DNA from: an uncultured Clostridia bacterium
GTDB lineage: Bacteria > Bacillota > Clostridia > Christensenellales > Aristaeellaceae
Length of the DNA stretch: 5,443 nucleotides
Assembly: GCA_946496415.1 (NCBI GenBank)
Contig: CAMMGP010000097.1
Span: 1-5,443, forward strand
Direction of reading: 5' to 3'
Shown: piece by piece, positions 1 to 4,912 of the stretch
Position numbering within the stretch: position 1 is the first letter of the stretch
Layout of the letters: every line of letters starts with the position of its first letter
Made by a program: the position numbers and the translations under genes
Notes under the pieces: generated by a model
What the model was told of the DNA's origin: nothing
Database searches by the model: none
What the model saw: only the letters and a program-made list of their open reading frames with translations

Positions 1-512
1 AACTCCAGACCTTCCTCTACCTCACCGCCAACGGCATCGTGCAGGGCATGCGGCCTTTGATCGGCTACAACTACGGCGCAGGCGAACACGCGCGCGTCAG
101 GCGCATCTACGACCTGGTGCTTCTGATGAGCGCCGCCATCATGGTCGTGGGCACGGCGCTGTTCCTAACCGTCCCGAAATGGCTGATGGGGCTGTTCGCC
201 GAAGACCCGGCGACCATCGAAGCGGGCGCGACGGCACTGCGCATCATCAGCGCCGGCTTCATCGTCTCGGCGGTGTCGGTCACTTCCTCGGGCGCGCTGG
301 AGGGGCTGGGCATGGGCACGCCCTCGCTCATCATCTCTCTGTTCCGCTACACGGTGGTCATTATCCCCGTAGCCTTTATCCTCAGCCGCTTCTTCGGCGT
401 CTACGGCGTGTGGAACGCCTTCTGGATCTCGGAGGTCGTGGCCGCCATCATATCCGTGATCGTCTACCGCCGCTGCGTGACGGCAAAGGCGACAGGTCCC
501 AGCGAAACCTGA
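1..512 (+). CDS. MATE family efflux transporter, MepA-like, C-terminal part (5' end outside window)
   Basis: The reading frame is open from base 3 to a TGA at 510-512 and gives 169 visible residues; the start lies before the window. Proteins of this family sit in the cytoplasmic membrane and expel cationic drugs or metabolites using a Na+ or H+ gradient. The segment GIVQGMRPLIGYNYGAGE near the visible start is typical of MepA-like MATE proteins. It is followed by a basic cytoplasmic stretch (HARVRRIYD), several hydrophobic helices, the GALEGLGMGTPS segment that matches the second-domain MATE repeat, and a basic tail (YRRCVTAKATGPSET). Full-length relatives are about 450 residues, so roughly the last third is present. 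It differs clearly in sequence from the second MATE gene in this window and is not a recent duplicate. The family call is firm; the substrate cannot be read from sequence. Confidence 0.9.
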   Translation, partial: LQTFLYLTANGIVQGMRPLIGYNYGAGEHARVRRIYDLVLLMSAAIMVVGTALFLTVPKWLMGLFAEDPATIEAGATALRIISAGFIVSAVSVTSSGALEGLGMGTPSLIISLFRYTVVIIPVAFILSRFFGVYGVWNAFWISEVVAAIISVIVYRRCVTAKATGPSET

Positions 513-526
513 CCGCAAAAATATGA

Positions 527-572
527 AAAGCCCCTTCCCGATCTGTGTTATAATGGTGTGGAAGGGGGCTTT
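527..572. promoter_or_regulatory. Hairpin enclosing the DMT promoter and covering its Shine-Dalgarno site
   Basis: The arms 527-538 (AAAGCCCCTTCC) and 560-572 (GGAAGGGGGCTTT) pair over 12 bp with one bulged G, leaving a loop of 21 bases (539-559). The 3' arm contains the GGAAGGGGG ribosome-binding site of the DMT gene, and the loop contains that gene's TATAAT box. On the plus strand no U-tract follows, so it is not a standard terminator for the upstream MATE gene. On the minus strand the stem is followed by TTTTCATATTTTTG (529 down to 516), so it could terminate antisense transcription, although the large loop makes this weaker. Pairing is seen directly; function is inferred. Confidence 0.55.
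546..554 (+). promoter_or_regulatory. Extended -10 promoter for the DMT transporter gene
   Basis: TGTTATAAT (546-554) is a perfect extended -10 element: TG, one base, then TATAAT. No recognisable -35 box lies 17 bp upstream (526-531 reads AAAAGC), as is common for extended -10 promoters. The start of transcription should fall near 561, giving a leader of about 15 nt that still includes the ribosome-binding site at 561-568 but lacks the 5' arm of the surrounding hairpin. Confidence 0.65.
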
Positions 573-575
573 CGC

Positions 576-1436
576 ATGTGGGTGTTGTTCGCGTTCGCCT
601 CAGCGCTGTTCGCCGGACTGACGGCGGTGCTGGCCAAGGTCGGCGTGCGGGACGTGGATGCCAATTTGGCCACGGCACTGCGCACGGTGGTCGTTCTGGC
701 ATTTTCCTGGCTGATGGTGGCTGTAGCCGGCGTCTGGCAACCGCTTGGCTCCATCAGCGCCCGGGCGCTCCTGCTCCTCGCCCTCTCGGAGCTGGCGACG
801 GGCGCTTCGTGGCTTACGTACTTCCACGCCCTGCAACTGGGCGAAGTCAGTCGTGTGGCAGCGGTGGACAAGTGTTCCACGATGCTGACCATGCTGCTGG
901 CGTTTCTGCTGCTCGGGGAAGCGTTGACGCTTTTCAAGGTACTGGCCATTTTGCCCATCGGCACAGGCACAGCACTGATGCTGCAACGAAAACCGCCCGC
1001 CGCGCAAGCTGCGGCAGGCATGGGGCGGTGGTTCTGGTACGCGCTCGCCTCGGCGGTGTTCGCGGCGCTGACCACCATATTGGGCAAGATCGGCATTGGG
1101 GGCGTGGACTCCACCCTGGGCACGGCGCTGCGCACGACGGTAGTATTGGCGATGGCATGGGGCATGGTGTTCGTGACCAGAACGCAACGCGGCATCCGCA
1201 AGATCGGTGGGCGCGCATGGCTGTTTCTGGCGCTGTCCGGCATTGCCACGGGTTGTTCGTGGCTCTGCTATTATCGCGCTCTGCAGGACGGACCGGCAAG
1301 CGCCGTAGCGCCCATCGACAAGCTGAGCATACTGGTGACCGTCGCATTTTCGCGTCTTTTCCTCGGCGAAAAGCTCTCGCCGCGCATGCTGCTCGGGCTG
1401 GGGCTTTTGACCGGCGGCACGCTCATGACGCTGCTT
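576..1436 (+). repeat. Internal tandem duplication inside the DMT gene (450-bp register)
   Basis: Codons 1-137 (576-986) and 151-287 (1026-1436) align without a single gap at an offset of exactly 150 residues. Counting by hand, 63 of 137 aligned residues are identical (about 46%). Conserved pairs include K21/K171, D28/D178, R36/R186, D98/D248, K99/K249 and E115/E265. This is far higher than the faint similarity usually seen between the two halves of EamA proteins. Confidence 0.85.
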
Positions 1437-1439
1437 TGA
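576..1439 (+). CDS. DMT superfamily (EamA) transporter with two highly similar halves
   Basis: The product is a 287-residue inner-membrane protein with about ten hydrophobic helices, five per EamA domain (residues 1-137 and 151-287), joined by a short Ala/Pro/Gln-rich linker (138-150). Drug/metabolite transporters of this kind export or import small metabolites; the substrate here is unknown. Signature stretches occur twice: LATALRT/LGTALRT, LALSELATGASWL/LALSGIATGCSWL, AAVDKCS/APIDKLS and LLLGE/LFLGE. Each half resembles the half-size (about 140-residue) EamA proteins of Clostridia, so the gene looks like a tandem fusion of two such units. ATG 576 is preferred because GAAGGGGG at 561-568 lies 7 nt upstream. 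An in-frame GTG at 558 sits only 3 nt after the -10 box and would precede the predicted transcript start. The last 17 bp overlap the convergent MATE gene. Confidence 0.88.
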   Translation: MWVLFAFASALFAGLTAVLAKVGVRDVDANLATALRTVVVLAFSWLMVAVAGVWQPLGSISARALLLLALSELATGASWLTYFHALQLGEVSRVAAVDKCSTMLTMLLAFLLLGEALTLFKVLAILPIGTGTALMLQRKPPAAQAAAGMGRWFWYALASAVFAALTTILGKIGIGGVDSTLGTALRTTVVLAMAWGMVFVTRTQRGIRKIGGRAWLFLALSGIATGCSWLCYYRALQDGPASAVAPIDKLSILVTVAFSRLFLGEKLSPRMLLGLGLLTGGTLMTLL

Positions 1440-2841
1440 CGCGGAACTCCGGCGGTTTCCAGCGCCCGCGCAGGTAGCGGATGAGATAGAGCACGCCGCG
1501 CGCGGTGTTTTCCGCCACCATGCACGTCCACACGGCGTTCAGGCCCTGATGGAAGACGTTGAGCACCAGCACCGTGCCGAGGATGCGCACCATCCACATG
1601 GTACCGGTGGTGATGACGAAGGGGATCATTGTGTCCCCCGCGCCCTGCAGCATGCCCTCCACGCCGATGGCGATGCCGAAGATGGGCTCGGAGAGCGCCA
1701 CGAGGCGCAAGATGGCCGTGCCCTGCGTTACCACCCGCGCGTCTGGCGAAAAGATGCCCATCACCTGCGGGGCGAAGAGGAAGAGCAGGCCGCCGGTAAT
1801 GCTCATCATGATGAGGGTCACGACGATGGTGCTGCGGCCGACCATGTCCAGCTTGCGGGCGTTCTTCTCACCCAGCGCATTGCCGGTGAGCGTGGCCGCG
1901 GCGGTGTTGATGCCCAGCACCGGGATATAGAACGCCTGTTCGGCAGTAAGGGCAATGGAATGCGCGGCCAGACTGACCGTGCCCAGCGTCGCCACCAGCC
2001 CGGCGAAGACCACATGCCCCGCCGAGGTGGTCAGACGCGCCAGCGCCACGGGCACGGCGACGCGCAGGCAGTTCTTCATCGCTCGGCCATTGGGTCGGAG
2101 CATGCTGCCGCGCGGCGAGACGGCGGGGTTCTTCCACATCACCACGGTGATGAGCACGCCGCCCAGCACGTAGGAAAGCGCCGTGGCGATGGCCGCGCCG
2201 CTCACGCCCAGACCCGCGCCGGGCATGGTGAAGGTCAGGCCGAGGACGCGCATCTCCCGCGTCGGGTAGATGAGAAAGAAGTTCATGATGACATTGAAGC
2301 CGTTCATGGCGGCGTTGGCCAGCATCGGCGTGCGCGTATCCCCCGCCGCGCGCAGTACGGAACCGAAGATGATGGAGGCGGCGCGGAAGAGCATCGGCAT
2401 ACAGATGATGCTGAAATAAGCCGTGGCGTCGGCCTTGATCTCTTCCTCCGCGTTGAGCCATCCCGGGAGCGCGGGCGACACCAGCAGCGTCACAGCGCAC
2501 ATCACCGCGCCTGCCACGAGGGCGATGAGTACGGACTGCCCCGCCGTCTCGCGGGCGGTGCGGCCGTCCTTAGCCCCCAACGCGCGGGAGATGACCGCCA
2601 GAGCGCCGATGCCGGCGGCGAAGAACACGCCGTTGACCAGCCACGTGACCGAGCCGGTCAGTCCCACGGCGGCGGAGGCCTGCGCGCCCAGCACGCCGAC
2701 CATGGCGGTGTCCACATACTGCACCAGCGTCTGCATGGCGTTTTCCAGCATCACCGGCCACGACAAGGTCAAAAGCGCCGCCGTCAGCGGCCAGTATTCG
2801 CGCAGTTTGGCGCGCAGGCGCGGTATCAAGGCGCATCCCAT
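1423..2841 (-). CDS. MATE family multidrug efflux transporter (NorM/DinF type), complete
   Basis: The gene encodes a 472-residue integral membrane protein with about twelve helices, the usual MATE length, expected to expel drugs or toxic metabolites in exchange for Na+ or H+. The two MatE domains are visible through repeated motifs: ALGAKDGRT (87-95) matches ALGEKNARK (322-330), and GSVLRAAGDTRTP (160-172) matches EGMLQGAGDTMIP (395-407). The region before residue 27 is basic and amphipathic, followed by the first helix (LSWPVMLENAMQTLVQYVDTA). ATG 2841 was chosen because a promoter with TACAAT lies just upstream (2870-2865) and an AAAGG abuts it. An in-frame TTG at 2829, 11 nt after AAGGA, is an alternative start. 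The frame stays open to 2964, but that extension crosses the promoter and is unlike MATE proteins. The gene is divergent from the histidine kinase and overlaps the DMT gene tail to tail. Substrate is unknown. Confidence 0.93.
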   Translation of the reverse strand: MGCALIPRLRAKLREYWPLTAALLTLSWPVMLENAMQTLVQYVDTAMVGVLGAQASAAVGLTGSVTWLVNGVFFAAGIGALAVISRALGAKDGRTARETAGQSVLIALVAGAVMCAVTLLVSPALPGWLNAEEEIKADATAYFSIICMPMLFRAASIIFGSVLRAAGDTRTPMLANAAMNGFNVIMNFFLIYPTREMRVLGLTFTMPGAGLGVSGAAIATALSYVLGGVLITVVMWKNPAVSPRGSMLRPNGRAMKNCLRVAVPVALARLTTSAGHVVFAGLVATLGTVSLAAHSIALTAEQAFYIPVLGINTAAATLTGNALGEKNARKLDMVGRSTIVVTLIMMSITGGLLFLFAPQVMGIFSPDARVVTQGTAILRLVALSEPIFGIAIGVEGMLQGAGDTMIPFVITTGTMWMVRILGTVLVLNVFHQGLNAVWTCMVAENTARGVLYLIRYLRGRWKPPEFRVKAAS

Positions 2842-2864
2842 CCTTTGCAAAGACTTTCTCTCGT

Positions 2865-2893
2865 ATTGTACACGGTTTTGCTGTGCCGCGCAA
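2865..2893 (-). promoter_or_regulatory. Promoter for the minus-strand MATE gene
   Basis: Read on the minus strand, TTGCGC (2893-2888) and TACAAT (2870-2865) are separated by exactly 17 bp. The -35 matches the sigma-A consensus in only three positions, while the -10 matches in five. Transcription would start near 2858, leaving a leader of about 17 nt before ATG 2841. The -35 lies in the left arm of the palindrome at 2887-2913. Confidence 0.5.
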
Positions 2894-2913
2894 GCATTTT
2901 CTTTGCTTGTGCG
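2887..2913. promoter_or_regulatory. Palindromic operator candidate shared by two divergent promoters
   Basis: CGCGCAAGCA (2887-2896) and TGCTTGTGCG (2904-2913) are inverted repeats of 10 bp with a single mismatch (2890/2910), around a 7-base pyrimidine-rich spacer. The left arm contains the -35 of the MATE promoter and the right arm contains the -35 of the kinase promoter, in mirror positions. A dimeric regulator bound here would contact both promoters at once. The sequence is unrelated to the TTACA-N4-TGTAA site in front of bceA, so a different regulator is implied. The symmetry is observed; the protein is unknown. Confidence 0.5.
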
Positions 2914-2935
2914 CGCGGGCGCGGCATGGTATAAT
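2907..2935 (+). promoter_or_regulatory. Extended -10 promoter for the histidine kinase gene
   Basis: TTGTGC (2907-2912) and TATAAT (2930-2935) are 17 bp apart, and TGG at 2927-2929 makes a perfect extended -10. Transcription should start near 2942, only about 9 nt before ATG 2951, so the kinase messenger would have an extremely short leader with at most a GGTGAT (2942-2947) as ribosome-binding site. Confidence 0.65.
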
Positions 2936-2950
2936 CGTTCTGGTGATGCT

Positions 2951-3919
2951 ATGCGCCTGCTCATTCAATACCTGCATCTGCACCGCAAGGGCGCGGTGTT
3001 CTTTGCCGTCTGCGTCCTTTTGTTCGCGCTGGTGTTTTCCCTCTACCAGCTGCCGGTGGAGGCGGTGCTGTACGCCTGCGTTCTGTGCCTGATGGCCTTT
3101 ATCGTGCTGGCGGGGATAGACTTTTCCCGCTTCCTCGCGCGGCATCTGGCGCTGGAACGGCTGCGCAAAAACGTCTCCCTGGGGCTGGACGGCATGCCCG
3201 CCCCCGCCGACCGCATCGAGCGGGACTATCAGGCGGCGCTGCGCGCGCTCTGGAACGACCGCGCTCATGTGGTATCCCGCTCGGACGCCGCCATGAGCGA
3301 CATGCGCGACTACTACACCCTCTGGGCGCATCAGATCAAGACGCCCATCGCCGCCATGCACCTGCTGGTGGACGAGGACGGCGAGGCGGCAAGCGAGCTT
3401 TTCAAGATCGAACAGTACGTGGACATGCTGCTTTCCTATATACGTTTGGAGAGCGATGTCAACGACCTTGTATTGCGCCCCTGCGATTTGGACGGCATCC
3501 TGCGCGCCGCCGCCCGCAAGTACGCCCGCTTCTTTATCCATCAGGGGCTGCGGCTGGAGATACAGCCGACCGGCCGGCAGGTGCTGACGGATGAAAAGTG
3601 GTTCGGCTTCTGCGTGGAGCAACTGCTTTCCAACGCCGTCAAGTACACGCCCAAGGGCTCCATCTCCATGTACGTGGAAAACGACCATCTGGTCATCGCC
3701 GACACGGGCATCGGCATCGCCCCGGAAGATTTGCCGCGCGTGTTCGAGCGCGGCTATACCGGCTACAACGGCCGCACAGACCGAAAGTCCACCGGCATCG
3801 GCCTCTACCTCACGCGGCGGGTGCTGACCATGCTCGGGCATCAGATACACATCGACGCCCGTCCCGGCGGCGGCACGCGCGTGCACATCTCCCTAAAGCG
3901 CCCCGAACTTTCGGAATGA
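2951..3919 (+). CDS. bceS: BceS-type intramembrane-sensing sensor histidine kinase
   Basis: This 322-residue membrane kinase should sense the flux or state of a BceAB transporter rather than the drug itself, then phosphorylate a response regulator. Two transmembrane helices (about 14-34 and 37-57) are joined by only a few residues, so there is no extracellular sensor domain, the hallmark of the intramembrane-sensing class. The phosphoacceptor motif WAHQIKTPIAAM puts the histidine at 127 and fits BceS-family H-boxes. The ATP-binding domain shows the N-box (EQLLSNAVKYT, N228), G1 (DTGIGIAP, 251-258), F-box (RVFERGYTG) and G2 (STGIGLYL, 280-287). ATG 2951 was chosen because the promoter ends at 2935 and the protein begins naturally at MRLLIQYL; the frame is open far upstream but is antisense to MATE there. 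The gene has its own promoter and terminator. No response-regulator gene adjoins it, unlike the usual bceR-bceS order. The family-level symbol does not imply bacitracin as inducer. Confidence 0.88.
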   Translation: MRLLIQYLHLHRKGAVFFAVCVLLFALVFSLYQLPVEAVLYACVLCLMAFIVLAGIDFSRFLARHLALERLRKNVSLGLDGMPAPADRIERDYQAALRALWNDRAHVVSRSDAAMSDMRDYYTLWAHQIKTPIAAMHLLVDEDGEAASELFKIEQYVDMLLSYIRLESDVNDLVLRPCDLDGILRAAARKYARFFIHQGLRLEIQPTGRQVLTDEKWFGFCVEQLLSNAVKYTPKGSISMYVENDHLVIADTGIGIAPEDLPRVFERGYTGYNGRTDRKSTGIGLYLTRRVLTMLGHQIHIDARPGGGTRVHISLKRPELSE

Positions 3920-3927
3920 CTTTCGCG

Positions 3928-3961
3928 GCAGAGCGCCCTTGCGGGCGCTTTGCACGTTTTT
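3928..3961 (+). terminator. Rho-independent terminator of the histidine kinase gene
   Basis: GCAGAGCGCCC (3928-3938) pairs with GGGCGCTTTGC (3943-3953) over 11 bp, including one G-U pair, around a TTGC loop. After three bases comes TTTTT (3957-3961). It begins 9 bp past the kinase stop codon. This is a convincing intrinsic terminator and separates kinase transcription from bceAB. Confidence 0.85.
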
Positions 3962-3967
3962 GGAACA

Positions 3968-4000
3968 AAACGCCTTTTCCGCGCGTCTTAAAAGGCGTTT
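3968..4000. repeat. Second perfect inverted repeat downstream of the kinase gene
   Basis: AAACGCCTTTT (3968-3978) and AAAAGGCGTTT (3990-4000) form a perfect 11-bp stem with an 11-base loop. On the plus strand only three T residues, already within the stem, precede CC, so it is a poor terminator there. On the minus strand the stem runs into TTTTGTT and would stop antisense transcription from the bceA side somewhat better. Its role is uncertain: backup terminator, transcript 3'-end stabiliser or regulator site. Confidence 0.55.
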
Positions 4001-4004
4001 CCTG

Positions 4005-4050
4005 CTCCAACCTTACAAAAATGTAAGGTTGGAGGCCAAAATGTAAGGTT
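4005..4050 (+). promoter_or_regulatory. BceR-type response-regulator operator: palindrome plus repeated half-site
   Basis: CTCCAACCTTACA (4005-4017) and TGTAAGGTTGGAG (4022-4034) are perfect 13-bp inverted repeats around AAAA. The core TTACA-N4-TGTAA (4013-4026) agrees with the consensus known for BceR and PsdR sites in Bacillus subtilis. The 13-bp word AAAATGTAAGGTT recurs exactly 20 bp downstream (4018-4030 and 4038-4050), about two helical turns away on the same face. This fits a main site plus a secondary site, as described for Bce promoters. The second half-site ends about 30 bp before the -10 of bceA, a good place for an activator. Confidence 0.75.
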
Positions 4051-4076
4051 AAGTTATGGCAGTGGCCTTTGGGGCG

Positions 4077-4085
4077 TGCTATGCT
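4077..4085 (+). promoter_or_regulatory. Likely activator-dependent promoter of bceAB
   Basis: TGCTATGCT (4077-4085) fits an extended -10 with four of six TATAAT positions. The -35 region (about 4057-4062, TGGCAG) is poor, as expected for a promoter that needs a bound activator. The direct repeat ends at 4050, next to the -35 area. Transcription would start near 4092, 23 nt before the bceA ATG. Another -10 within the nearby GTATAC cannot be excluded. Confidence 0.45.
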
Positions 4086-4114
4086 GTATACATCTTCTCA
4101 AGGAGGTTTCCCAC

Positions 4115-4912
4115 ATGACCATTCTTCGGGCGAACAATCTGAAAAAGGTGTATACCACGCGCTTTGGCGCGCATCACGTACAGGCTTTGGCCAACGTCTC
4201 CTTTTCCGTGGAGCGGGGCGAGTACGTCGCCATCATGGGCGAGAGCGGCTCGGGCAAGACGACGCTGCTCAACATACTGGCGGCGCTGGACAAGCCCACC
4301 AGCGGCGAGGTCTGGCTGGGCGACCGCAAGCTGACCGACATCCCGGAAAAGGAGCTGGCCGCCTTCCGCCGCGACAACCTCGGCTTTGTGTTTCAGGAGT
4401 TCAACCTGCTGGACACCTTCAGCGTGCGCGACAACATCTACCTTCCGCTGGTGCTCAAGCGCATGTCCGCCGACGACATGTCGCTGCTCATCAAGCCGCT
4501 GGCGCGCAAGCTGGGCATCGACAAATTGCTGGCCAAGTACCCTTACGAGATCTCCGGCGGCGAAAAGCAGCGCACGGCGGTGGCGCGGGCTCTGATCACT
4601 TCCCCGCAGCTTCTGCTGGCCGACGAGCCGACCGGCGCGCTCGATTCCCGCGCCACGGACTCGCTGCTCAACCTCTTCGGCGAGATCAACCGCGAGGGGC
4701 AGACCATCCTCATGGTCACGCACTCGGTCAAGGCCGCCAGCCACGCGGGCAGGGTGCTGTTTCTGCGCGACGGCGTGGTGTTCCACCAGCTCTACCGCGG
4801 CGGCGCGGCGGAACACGAGTTCTACCAGCGCATACTCGACGCCATGAACGCCCTTTCCAGCCCCGAACCGCAGGGTGAATTTGCCGGCATGGAGGTTTCC
4901 TACCATGCGTAA
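4115..4912 (+). CDS. bceA: BceA-like ABC transporter ATP-binding subunit (peptide-antibiotic resistance)
   Basis: The 265-residue cytoplasmic ATPase powers the BceB permease. In known modules the complex frees lipid II-cycle intermediates from peptide antibiotics and also signals to BceS. All ABC motifs are present: Walker A GESGSGKTT (42-50), Q-loop Q94 in VFQEFNLLDTFSV, signature SGGEKQR (147-153), Walker B LLLADEPTGALD (166-177) and switch His 203 in MVTHS. The wording EFNLLDTFSVRDNIYLPL is typical of the MacB/BceA branch of ATPases. A C-terminal extension of about 40 residues follows the core. ATG 4115 was chosen because AAGGAGG (4100-4106) lies 8 nt upstream; the frame is open 39 bp further, but that part precedes the ribosome-binding site. 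The gene overlaps bceB by 8 bp, which supports translational coupling. Expression is probably induced through the operator at 4005-4050. Drug specificity cannot be inferred. Confidence 0.93.
   Translation: MTILRANNLKKVYTTRFGAHHVQALANVSFSVERGEYVAIMGESGSGKTTLLNILAALDKPTSGEVWLGDRKLTDIPEKELAAFRRDNLGFVFQEFNLLDTFSVRDNIYLPLVLKRMSADDMSLLIKPLARKLGIDKLLAKYPYEISGGEKQRTAVARALITSPQLLLADEPTGALDSRATDSLLNLFGEINREGQTILMVTHSVKAASHAGRVLFLRDGVVFHQLYRGGAAEHEFYQRILDAMNALSSPEPQGEFAGMEVSYHA

Noticed and set aside
558..575. GTG 558 as start of the DMT gene
   Set aside because: It is 3 nt past the -10 box, ahead of the expected transcript start, and has no ribosome-binding site.
1549..2934. Long open frame on the plus strand (461 codons) antisense to the complete MATE gene
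   Set aside because: Its product is rich in His, Arg, Gly and Asp with no hydrophobic core or motif. This is the usual shadow of a GC-rich gene, and the opposite frame encodes an obvious MATE protein.
2423..2950. 176-codon upstream extension of the histidine kinase frame
   Set aside because: It lies antisense inside the MATE gene and upstream of the kinase promoter; the natural membrane N-terminus begins at ATG 2951.
2842..2964. 41-codon N-terminal extension of the minus-strand MATE gene
   Set aside because: It runs through the predicted promoter and the kinase start, and its sequence is unlike MATE N-termini.
2570..3886. Long minus-strand open frame (438 codons) opposite the kinase
   Set aside because: It is antisense to clear kinase motifs, has Ala/Gly/Arg-rich low-complexity composition, and spans the divergent promoter region.
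3968..4000. Second dyad as a plus-strand terminator
   Set aside because: The stem is perfect but no U-tract follows on the plus strand; a better terminator lies just upstream.
4069..4878. Plus-strand open frame (269 codons) overlapping bceA in another frame
   Set aside because: The bceA frame contains every ABC motif and a well-placed ribosome-binding site. The other frame gives Arg/Gly/Ala-rich text without motifs.
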